The notes beneath the pieces were generated by a model. It made no database searches. It saw nothing but the letters and a program-made list of their open reading frames with translations, and had not been told where the DNA came from. This document shows, piece by piece, positions 12,520 through 23,466 of a stretch of 64,000 nucleotides of DNA; positions within the stretch are counted from its first letter, which is position 1, and the number at the start of each line of letters is the position of its first letter. Both the position numbers and the translations under genes were made by a program. Origin of the DNA: Pegea sp. RAD2-039 (Eukaryota > Chordata > Thaliacea > Salpida > Salpidae); NCBI GenBank assembly GCA_034620365.1, contig JAQGEQ010000363.1, positions 62,001 through 126,000 of the forward strand, in the 5' to 3' direction.

Positions 12520-14270
12520 AAAAGAAACTTTTTGTGAATATCACATTTTCCCACAATTCTATGCTGTTTATTTTAAAACTTTAATTATTTGCTTTTTGGA
12601 ACATGATGAAGGTTTCTCACTTTTCATAAACTTAATTTGTCGGTTTTTATCACCTCATTTTTACACTGTTGTTTATAAGTATTAAAATATATCAATCTGA
12701 TAAAAAAGCTTGAAAAATTGTACAATTAGCCTGAACTCAATGTTATGTTATATGTAGTTTCATTAATCAATATTTTAGACAAATTGATCGAGGATTTAGA
12801 GAAATATTCTATTTGGAAATTTGCCAAATTGTTGAAAGTATGATTGTCCAATTGCTGAACAACTTTCACACTTGTGTTGTTATCAGAAGCAAGGAACAAA
12901 TCAGAAACATAAGGAAGTAACAAATCAGAAACATAAGGAAGTAACAAATCAGTAAAAACTATTTCTGAAGTTGTAAACTAGAAGTGTTTATTTGTAAACA
13001 ATTTGACTACTAAAAACTGAACAAATAAATCTTTATAAAATCAACAATCCAAACTAGTTTTAAATAGATGAAACTTTTAAATATTTATGTAGTAGTCCAG
13101 CATATTAAAAAGTATTTACTTCAATTGGTAGTTAGCGGATAATTTAAGGATTTAAGCAAATATTTGGATTATATCCAAATTTTTCAGGCAAATTGGTATG
13201 AATGATATTTTATTATTAAACGTTTCATTAAATTATATTGATGATAAATAGAAGAAAAAGTGTTTTGAGGAGCTGATACAGAGTGTAATGATGATAGATA
13301 TATGTAAGCTTGTATAGTTCCAACAAATATTCACAAGTACTCTATTTTCAAACTTGATAGCAAACTCAGTAAGTTTGAGAGGATTTGCTATTTTGATGAA
13401 GAAACAAAACTGAAGAGTTGAATAATAAGTAACTTTATAACTAAAAGCAATAATATGTTTTGTGCGAAATAAAAATTATAAAAAACAAGACGAAAGATAC
13501 ATCCAATAAAAGGTTTTCAAATAGAAAATAGATGAATATTTCATTTAGAAACTGTGACAAGTAAATATCAAACTTACTTCAGATCAAATAAGTAAAAGAT
13601 ATTTTCTACTTGTTTATTTAACTGAATATTCAACAAATGTATCTATGAATAAGCAAACTTTAGAAATAAATTTAAGGATATTTAGCAATAAAATGAAGGA
13701 AATAGAACAAAATAACGAATAGAGTTGAAATATCTTGTTCAGATAGTAATTGACTAGACCAGTAATAAATAAATTGAATATAAATAAGTCAGTAAAATTC
13801 AAACTAAAATAATCATATCAAAGAAATCTATTTTTTGTAAAAACATTTGAATAAATAAGCAATAAAATCAGTGAATTGAAACGGGATAATACTTACTCTT
13901 TTGAAGAAATCAGTTACGATATTAATTAGTTTGAAATTTTTCAAGAATAGCAAAGTAACTTCAAATTAGTAAAAGAAATTTATAATTTCATAAAAGGCAC
14001 TTAGAAGTGATACGTTCAAGCTTTTGAGAGATGAAACTGAAATGTACAAGTTGAGAAGTTTGCAGTTACAAATACATTAAGTAAAAAATAATCCAAATCT
14101 TCATCACAGCAGTAAATAATCTAAATGAGAGGATCTTCCAAGTATGAGGACTGATCCTTAATTTAAATGATTAGCTGAAATTATTTCCTTAAATTGATAA
14201 AGATGGAATATATTTGATGTTGCTGGATGCGAGTGTTAATTTATTCTTTAACATCTCGGACCTTTATAGC
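12520..14270. other. Intergenic region between convergent genes
   Basis: 3' flanks of CFAP410 (+) and TM9SF1 (-). AT-rich. The only structure seen is a short tandem repeat at 12896-12952. Small open frames here resemble no protein. Confidence 0.4.
12896..12952 (+). repeat. 24-bp tandem repeat, 2.4 copies
   Basis: Two exact copies of a 24-bp unit that starts ACAAATCAGAAACATAAGG, followed by nine further bases of the unit. It lies in intergenic DNA 3' of CFAP410. Confidence 0.9.
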
Positions 14271-17200
14271 TTAGTCAGTTTTCAAATTGACGTAAATGTA
14301 ACGAATAAATTTGAGAGATGCAAAGAAAGAAACGGTACCAAGAGCCAGGAAGAAAGCGAAACAAGTTAGAAGAGAGTAGCCAAAGAATTCTACACTTTGT
14401 ACTGCTCCAGACATATTTGAACGACGAACATAGAAGAATATAGAATACCTGTAAGATGACAATGAAGTTACTAAAAAAAAGTTTGAATGTAATGATGGAT
14501 CAATAATTTGGAGATTATTTGCACTTTTACAAAATTATTTGTTTCCAACTAGTAGTAAAAGTCAGTGTTTGTTAAGTTGAACTTGTAAACAAAATTTCAA
14601 ATATATTTATGAGAAATTGAATTTACAACTTACATGAAAACAAAGAAAGATGCGGAACCGGCACTGAATACCGATCTCCACCACCACCTGGTTACAAACA
14701 GAAACCATTTTACATAAAAAAAAATGAAAGAAATTGTTAAAAGATTTATTCAATTATGAAATGAAAACAAACAGTTTTATCGTGAGTCAAACCACAAAAG
14801 TAGCTAACAACTTCAGAAAACTTTACCTGTAATCTTCACTGCTTAGTTGAAAGTATGTAAGAGCAACAGAGACACAAGCAGATACTGAAAGTTCGAGGAC
14901 AAAGACCAACATGAGGATTCCATACAAAGTATAAACCTCTCTACCCCATACAGTAGCAAAGATGTAGTATAGCTCCACAGATATTGCACTAATGAGAAAA
15001 ATTGACAAATTAAACAATAAAGCAGATTCTAAAATAAGATCATTTTAGTAAATTGTGATTAAAAAAGACACAAAGTTAAAAATAGATATCTAAAATTTTA
15101 AGTAGGTATTTGTGGTTGTAAAAAGAAACAATTTCAAATTAGGAATGTTTGCAACAACATGTTTTGATTTGTTAAAATGATTGAGGTAGAAAAAGATAAA
15201 TTAAAAACAATAATTGTAGCTGCTATAAGTTGAACAATCAAGTTGATGTAAGAGACTTCCATCTAATTTGAGATGGTGAAGTGGTTTTAAGTAGCACAAC
15301 GTGTCAATACTGATGAACAGCTTGAAGATATCCTCTTAAAGTTATTTTTGTGCAAATAAAGCAAAAACGTCAAAATTGAAGGAGTTTTAGACAAGAAAGT
15401 TTCCGAGTGATTTGTGATTTAAATATATTCAGAAAAAATATGAGCTAACAACAGAAAAAAACTCATAAAAAAGAGATAAGTGTGAGAAATATTTAAACAA
15501 TTAAACTTTACATATTGATATGCACTAATGGTTCAAGTTTTCTGAACAATTTATTTAACTTTTTTTCTATTTTGAACTGAATTTAAATAAAAGCATTTTT
15601 TTCAGCTGAATAAATATCAATGACTCATTCATTACCAACCTAAATGGTAAAAAGCCTCCAAAAACCATATGACAAAAGATATTACGATACCAGGGTTGAG
15701 GTGGTATTTCACGCTTAATATTTTTAGTACGACAAGGTGCATCAAAATCAGATGATGTGTTCTTGCCCATAATTCCACCAACAATGGTGAGAGGAAACCC
15801 GATAAGAAGCCAAACCATCATAAGAAGAAGAACAGTAGTAAAGGGAAGAGCTTGTGTGGAACCATTCCACCAGTGAACTGAGTTAACGAAACTCCATACA
15901 ACAAAACATGGAACTGTAGACAATAAAATGATAAAATTGTCACATTACCATTTGACATTTTGTTTTTTACTGATAAAATTGAAATTAAACACATAGGCCA
16001 ATTAGTTAGTTTTTATAAAGATACGTAAGGTTATTGTAGGCATTATAATACAATTAAAAGTCTTTTATAAATAAAGAAAAACCTGAAAATAAGGAAGCTG
16101 TTAGAATTATATTTGCCACCCATTTAGTTCCTTGAAATTTCTTGTAATATGAACTAGACATATGACCAGCTATATAGGAAGTGAGAGCATACAACAAGAT
16201 TGCTGCTGTGTTGATGGAACCATGTCTACTAGTTTTAAAGAATCCAAACAGGGCCATAATGATTATCCCTTTAAAAGTAAACAAAATGTTAGTTTAAAAT
16301 GTTAGTTGCAATTTTTCCGAATTTTTTGCAACTAAATTCGTATAGAAACAACTTATAGAACAGAAATATATTTTCAGGATTCAAGTCCCAACCTGCTCCG
16401 ATTGCCAACAATTGTGTACCAACTCCTATTATGGAACAAAACAAAGATTTGGCCTTAGGGAAACGGAATACATCTGCATGAATTATCTTCCATCCATTAT
16501 CATCATCTCTCAAATCTTCTTCATCATCAAGCCTACAATCAAGTTCAAATGAAGATACTGCAGGAGCAAAACATTCATGACTCACTTGTTATAACGCGAA
16601 AAGTCACTTCTTAAAACTCTTGTTAAAATCACAACAATAAAAGCCATGAGAAGACTGATCAAAATAACTGAGTTGATTATAGAAAGCCAGTGGATTTCAA
16701 GGGTTCGAGGGAAAAAACTGAAAATTAATGGTTTGAAATTCATTTTTGTGATTAAACCATAGAAAACCCTCTAAACAATAAATATGTTTTCACTTTTCAT
16801 ATAATTTAATTATAATTTCACATATATTTTATGATACTTATATTGTTGATACAGATCTAATACTTAAAAAAAAACTTATCCAAGTTAATTTATTACATTT
16901 TTATAAAAGTAAAATATTTATGTATTCAACTGAATATAATAAACAATATTCATGAGTAAGGTAAAATGATTATTAAATTATCTTACCTATAATCTTTTAA
17001 TAAGGATAAACGTTTGTCTGGTTTAATATTTGATGGTATCCATACAACACTATATGTATATTCAATATCAAATGGGGGTTCTATATCCAATGAAAATGTT
17101 GCAGCATTGGTAGTTGCATTTACTGATATAATCTGTAAACAAAAATCATATAGTAAACAGTTATCTTTCAAATAAAAGATATTTAAAACTTATGATTATT

Positions 17201-17940
17201 AAAAGAAGCTATATAAAATAAGCTTGAAATATTATTTTTAAAAAGATGAATTTTAGGCATAAATATGATTAAGATATTTTCAGATATAATTTAGAAAAAT
17301 AATTTAGAAGAAATGACTTTAAAATAATGAAATGTAACATTGTTTATATTTTAACAATATATATATCAGAATTATATGTTAATACTAAATCAAATGAAGT
17401 TTTATACCTAGATATATAAGTTTGTAATCTATCTATAGAAATTTAAAAACAAATACTTACTTTATCACGATTATAGGATATGTAGAATGTTAGATGATCA
17501 TATAAATAAAGTTTATGAACATGAGGAACTGTCAGAAAGCTACTTTCTTCAAGACGACCTATAAAACTTCGGACAGGTAGATCGTCAATCACTAATTCTG
17601 AATAATAAAGCTCTTCAACTGCATTTTTTAGCTGTTCTAGTTCTTTTTTAGCAATAAAAACTTTGCATAAAACTTTCTTATCAACATTTTCCAAAAAACG
17701 TACATCATAGAGAGAGTAGGCCATACGATCACCATCTAAGACTTCTCCTAAAGTTAAAGACTTATGTTCAATTTTATTAGGGCGACAAACTGGTAATGAA
17801 TAATAGTGATAGGTTTCATGAGGATTAAAATAGGGTCCAACTTTATTGACAAAGACTTCAACTTTATCATTCTTTTTGTAAGAAGACATAGCTTCATTAT
17901 GATAAATTGTGAGAAAAAAACATAATATGAAAAATTTCAT
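14271..17940 (-). CDS. TM9SF1: Transmembrane 9 superfamily member 1
   Basis: Nonaspanin of Golgi/endosome membranes, implicated in cargo sorting and autophagy. Exons, in gene order: 17461-17940, 16987-17132, 16586-16717, 16393-16532, 16083-16268, 15640-15913, 14827-14988, 14634-14687, 14271-14448; 583 residues, near the human length of about 606. Residues 1-17 form a signal peptide. The lumenal domain carries [20 protein letters not shown] and [19 protein letters not shown], typical of TM9SF1 rather than members 2-4. Then come the first membrane span ([20 protein letters not shown]), the cytosolic [15 protein letters not shown] motif, and eight further spans including [18 protein letters not shown] and [20 protein letters not shown]. 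The C-terminus NLKTD keeps the KxD COPI-binding signal of the family. A good acceptor-like site (TTTTTTCTAATTTCAG) ends 19 nt before the ATG. Confidence 0.96.
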
Positions 17941-17959
17941 AATTATCTATCTAATTACT

Positions 17960-19075
17960 CTGAAATTAGAAAAAAGTTTAAAAAATATTGTTGAATTCAA
18001 TTATAATTTTCTTAGTCATAAATATAATGCTAAATGGAAATATGTTTCTAATATAAAATGTTTCATTTAAATTAACTAAATTATAATAATAAATTATCAA
18101 AACATACAAATGATATTTCTAAAATTATGTTTTTGTTATTATATTTTTAAGTTTGAAAATTAGAAAAATTTTAAATAATAATTCTAAATAGAAGTTCAAA
18201 AATATTCAAGATATATAAATTAAATATTAAAATAAAAAAATAAATAAAAGAAAACTATACTTAACAAAACTAAAAAGTTTTATATAATTAAACAAAAATA
18301 AAGCAAACATTAAAATATAATTTTAAAATTGAGGAAAATTTAAGATATTTTTAGATACATGGTAATAAAAAAATTAATCAAATTAAATAAAATGTTGCAA
18401 GTATAGTTCGTATACACAACAACTTTTATCTAAAGCAACTACTAAACAAACCAACTGATTTCGTTAAAAATGCGACTGAGGCTAGCAAGCAACCGTGTTG
18501 ACAAATAACTTATATAAAATTAAGTTAATAAGTTATTTTTTTTTAATTAGAGGCAATTTCATAGAAATTAAATATTTGTTTATATATTTTATGAACAAAG
18601 ATTATGTTAAAGTTTTTAAGAGCATAAATGCTTATAACCGATTAAGACAGTTGCTATAAGTCATGTCTCTCGCTTAATCCAGTTATTACATTTATAAATT
18701 TATTACTAATATTCCATAAGTAATTAAAGTTATTGGAAAAATAAAAATATTGTAAAATAATTTCATTAAACAGCCAAATTTAGTTTTCTAAAATTATTTG
18801 TTTATAAGTCAAAGGTCTTGGAAACTTTTTAATCCACAAAATAAAATTTATATATTTAACATATATATATATATATATTGACTTTAAATGGAAACTTTAC
18901 ACATAGAAAAATATACTTCTATATCACTACAATAAGTTAGTTGTAGAAATACAAACTAAACTCAGCCTAAATACTGAAAATAATACTATCTGTACTGTAG
19001 GATAAATAAGTTTTGCTGAGTTAATCTCTGACTGTTTAGGAGGTATTACAAAAATATAAAGCTGTATATTATGGA
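17960..19075. other. AT-rich region upstream of TM9SF1
   Basis: Non-coding, with long runs of A and T. Contains an (AT)n run at 18861-18878. No gene seen. Confidence 0.4.
18861..18878. repeat. (AT)n microsatellite
   Basis: Uninterrupted run of nine AT units. Confidence 0.9.
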
Positions 19076-20500
19076 GGATCTTTGTGTTAAGGTGTTGCTG
19101 TAAAAGGATTTTCTAAAAGTGATAAAAAGGTGGTATTTGAGTTAAGAGGTTCACAAGAGAACTTAGGATAGGTTCTAAATATACAACAAGCATGAAATGC
19201 TTTAGATATGAGCAGAAAGAACATTATAGTCGTTCATGTGACTTTTAGATTGGGTAATCCAGAAATTATTCGGATAGGAAAAGAAACAAAGTAAGAATTG
19301 CAATACTTGCCTAAAACCTCTGAGTACTTTTGCGCTACTCAGTTTGATGAAAAAGTAAACTATATCATCGTCGATAATGAATCAGCTGAAGTATAAAATC
19401 TAAAAAAGAAAAGCAAAAGAAGAGGATACTTTACAGTCTAAAGAACAAAGAATATTTTCTACTTGCTCTAATAAGGATCAAGATAAAGATCTAAATGATA
19501 TGATTGCGGTAAAGAGAAAGTTGCAACTTATAACTCAGCATCTAAAGAAAGTGGGAACAAAACTACTGCTTTACAATCTGCAGAACAAAGATGAGCTTCT
19601 ACTAACTCTAACAAAAAATTAAGAAAAGCATCTAGACGTTCTAAATATGATAAAAAGGAAATTAAATCTTACAATTCAGTAGAAGGAAGTATGCTGCTTC
19701 ACGGGCTTGAAAGCAGAAACGAATTTGTACTGGCTTTGATCATGGATCAGTAAGAAAACCTAAACTCTCTTACTTCAGTAATATTTTGCTTATTAATAAA
19801 GATGAATTCTTGAATCTTCGGATAAGATTATATGAGTGGGAAAAGAGATTTAGGATTTTGAAAAATAATGAAAACAGTAAGAAGTGATAGGCTTCAAAAT
19901 ACATGGGTGTATTTGATTATATTGTTATTAGAGGCAACTAATTACAAATGAATTACAAATGCTTTCAGAAAGACTTCTAAAATCTGTCGGAGAAAACTAA
20001 AACATATGGAGAGATATAAAGGAATATTCTCGCGAGTAGTGAGATGGGCGCTAAAGTCTAGAAAGCTGCATCCTAAGGTTGGGAGGAGTTGGAAGAAGGA
20101 CATCGCCTAGTCAGAATTACAGGCTGTTGATGAATCTTTCTCTTTAAAATTTGATGCAAGCTGTAGCAGCTAATTTTATCCAAAACGACGACTTTTGATT
20201 CAAGAACATTACAAAGTAATGAAGTCTCTGTTTTGCTTCACCAAGTAAAGTGAATGGTGCCTCAGAAGACAACAAGTGATGAGAAAAAGAGAAGGTGAAT
20301 ACTTGGATAAATCCGATGAATCTGTTCCCAATAAGGAAATAATGACGAACTTTAAAGGTCTTGGTACCAGGATTCTGTGACGTTGATCTGAAAAGTAAGA
20401 GAAATAGCGGCATGGAGACTCGGCGGTCTACCAGGTCAGTTAAAGGCTGGCGAAACTATGGTGTACTTAAACTATATCAGAAGAATATTTCACTGAATAC
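19076..20500 (+). pseudogene. Decayed retroelement ORF with zinc-knuckle relic
   Basis: Shows a coding-like texture, higher GC and many in-frame stops and frame changes. At about 19195-19242 a frame reads KCFRYEQKEHYSRSCD, which is a CCHC zinc knuckle (C-x2-C-x4-H-x4-C) whose second cysteine has become tyrosine and whose glycines have become glutamates. Lysine/serine-rich sequence follows, with an imperfect internal repeat (LQSKEQRIFSTCSNK near 19432 and a similar LQSAEQR...STNSNK near 19573). This suggests a gag/ORF1-like nucleic-acid-binding protein of a dead retroelement. No reverse transcriptase motif was found in it, so the class is unknown. It runs up to the structured repeat at 20806-21065, with which it may form one element. 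Confidence 0.5.
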
Positions 20501-20805
20501 TTAAATGCCATTACAACGCAAGTAACATATAGTCGCCTCTTACAAAAGAATAAATCTCTCTTATTTATTATTACAAAAAGCACCAAAAAAATTAATCAAA
20601 ATTGAGAAAGAAGTGAAACTTGTTAGAAATAATAATGAAGGGAGTTAAAATTAAAGCAGGGGTTGAAACATAATGAAGAACTTTAAGTCAAGTTATAAGA
20701 GGGTAGAAGCTATTCAAAGTTGATTGTTGTATATGTATCCAAAAGTTCTTATAATATTCATTAAAATCATAACATGATTGAGTCTAGTATAATAATGCTA
20801 TGATC

Positions 20806-21065
20806 TGCTTCAGCCGACATTAAGCATGCTGTAAGCCAGGGCAGAAATTATGGATATCAAGTTGTTGCCCATACAGCAGGAGTCCACGCTAGCCAAGTTA
20901 TTCAGCGGAACAGACAGGCTGGCGTCACAGGAGTTACCAGAACGACATTGAGTACAGTGACGAAGTGCCTACAAGGCTCTGACTTCGGCTTTAAATTTGG
21001 ATTTTTGTATCTTTTAGAAGTGTTCTTATAAAGCTATTCCATCCGGGTTTTTATGAACTTTTCCT
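20806..21065 (+). repeat. Structured dispersed repeat, copy 1
   Basis: Shares a long diverged alignment with 52541-52940: TGCTTC near the start, then GCGGAACAGAC / GTGGAACAGAC, then GTCACAGGAG...CCAGAACGACA, then an identical 31-bp core at about 20957-20987 and CTTTTAGAAGTGTT after it. Inside the core CGAAGT pairs with ACTTCG, and GCCT pairs with AGGC inside that. The copy has lost the GC-rich 3' part seen in copy 2. The family is not one that I recognise. Confidence 0.75.
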
Positions 21066-23160
21066 TATCGTCTAGAGTCTAATATAAAAAATAGTGATTA
21101 TATTTTGTTGTTCTATTTATGAGCGAAAAATTCAATAAATATTGGAAATAAGTACAAAAGAATGAGATCCCAACAAGAATAGTTTCAATCTTGTATAGGG
21201 TGAAGTAAATGAGAAATCTGGCAGACTTATTTTAGTTCCTTACTTTGTAAAAGACCTGGACCTTGATTTTACCAGAAGCTATTATAGTAGACTTTTGGCC
21301 AAGGACAGAGCTTGTGCAATGGGTCCTTAAAAGCCTTTTTGCATTGCAGTAAAGTACCAACTATTACTATTGCTTAAACTATCTATTTTTTGAGAAGTGA
21401 AGTCACTACTATTTGTTAAAATCAAACTAGATGTGAAAAACATCATCCTCCAGTGCTTGATGAATATTATATTTAAGAAGACATTTTTACATAACAAAAT
21501 CCTAAATTAATTCAAACAACATTTTAAAGCCTTATATGAGTGTTTGTACATTAATCACGATATAAGCCATCACGGCATTTATCAAAACTTGTATTGCACT
21601 GGTGGTGGATTACAATTAACAATTTTATTACTTTAGAAAAAAAACTACTTTAAGTAGACTACCTTTATGTAAGCTTGACTTCACTCAGAAAAGTTGTTTT
21701 AAAAATTTTGATTAGGTGAATAAAAAATATAAATAAATATTCTTTTGATAAGATTTTTTTGGTAATCAAATTATGTAACCGAATGTTAAAATAATATATT
21801 AGCTTTTTTAATAGGCGCCAAATTGTTTGTTATTTCTAAAGTTACTATAGGTCAACTTAATCATTACAACAAACTTCCTTTTAAACGTTATAGTAAACTA
21901 TTATTTTTACATAAATTTCTGCTTCTAATTTCTTCTCCATTCATTAAAAAAGTTTTCTGATAATTTAATAAAACTTTTTTTTAATTTTTTAAACTATTTA
22001 TACCAATTAATTATTTAGTATATTTTGATCACTTATACAAAGTTAAACATTTAAATGATATATTTAATGAACAGATTATGACGGTTTTTTTGCTAGTTAT
22101 ATGGCATTTTAACATAAAAAACACAGAACATAGAATTAAATTCGTTTAAGGCATTAGAATATTTTTGCATATGTTCAATAAAACAAAATTTCAATCACAG
22201 AACAAATTTTTGAATAAAATTTAATTAAAAACTGATGTAACATTCAAAAACGTTTTTCCATATTCATATTCTCACACACATGATCTGTAATAAACTTTGA
22301 TCAGCTGATACAACGTCACAGCTGATTAGTTTCACAACAAACTTGACTTTAAGTTGTTTTTGTCGAATTTGCGCTCGGTACACTTATTCCGACTCAAAGT
22401 GGAAAAAGAAAATAAACGACCTACTTGAACTTTTTTTGCTTAACTACTACAAACATCACGTGAAAACTCAACGATAATAACAACTGGAGTTGCTACATAT
22501 TGAAAAATAAAGATTTGTAGTTACAACCACGTGTAAACTTTGACGAGTTTATTTACTTGAGCTTCCACAACTGAACATTAATATAACTTTTTACTTTGTA
22601 TTGTTTTACCTTTATTTGCTTGTTTTTATTTGTTGTGACATATATTTATTTCAAATATGCAGCAAAATATCAAATTACTTTGTGATATGTTAAAAAACTT
22701 TGATTTAACACAAATTTAATTTTAATCACATAAGTGAACATCTTTAGTTTGTTTCAAGTAATTTATTATCAAATAAATCTATGAAATTGTAAACTTTTAT
22801 TACTAAAGTTTAAATATTCCTATTGTTAGCTTCAAAAACTTTTATATTTTGCTACAAAGCACTTTTTTTGATGACATTTTATTTGATCTTGAAAAAATAC
22901 TTTTAATGAAGTATATTTGCATAAAAATTGTTTAAACAAAATGAATTGATATATCATGTTATAGTTATAAAAGGTATTTTTAAAAGTTTGGTATTATTAC
23001 AGTTACAATAGCTGGTTTACAATTTACAAATGATCAAATATCAGCATACATTGAAATTACTTTGTAAAATTTCATTCATAGTCAAGAAAGCTAAATAAGA
23101 AAAAGTTTCATGTGATCAGATTTTGAAGAATTTTGAAACAGCATGAAACTATGTAACACG
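21066..23160. other. AT-rich intergenic region
   Basis: No gene, RNA or clear repeat seen. Between 22270 and 22560 the GC content rises and several CACGTG/ACGTCA-like words occur, but nothing that I can call a promoter with confidence. Confidence 0.35.
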
Positions 23161-23171
23161 CCATCCAATAG

Positions 23172-23179
23172 TGACGTCA
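23172..23179. promoter_or_regulatory. CRE-like palindrome upstream of GABA-T
   Basis: TGACGTCA, the full CREB/ATF palindrome, 288 bp before the GABA transaminase ATG and next to a CCAAT word at 23165. Inferred from the motif only. Confidence 0.35.
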
Positions 23180-23466
23180 TACAACTTTAATAATTTTTTA
23201 TTTCTTAGCTTAATGGTTAAAGACCTGTTTGTACTGATCTAATTCTGGTATAAACCGCTTTCAATTGTTTTTTTACTAAAGAGCCCCGCCTTTGTGAGCA
23301 GCCTATCAAAAGCTTACTTTGTAAAATTTACAAACTGCAAAGTTTGTAAAAACGAGAGATAAAAGAAAAAAAGACGCAACATATAGTTGCAGTTTGCTCG
23401 TAATTTTTATAAACTTTTATACTTTGTTGAACTACAATTATCTAACTCGACTCCAAATTTAAAGCT

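Noticed and set aside
12726-12947. Minus-strand frame with repeated LLPYVSDL
   Set aside because: The repetition comes from the 24-bp tandem repeat at 12896-12952.
14271-17940. TM9SF2-4 as identity of the nonaspanin
   Set aside because: [28 protein letters not shown] and [16 protein letters not shown] agree with TM9SF1 rather than with the longer TM9SF2/4 or with TM9SF3.
20957-20987. Hammerhead-type ribozyme in the structured repeat
   Set aside because: No CUGAUGA...GAAA core is present; only a bulged hairpin can be drawn.
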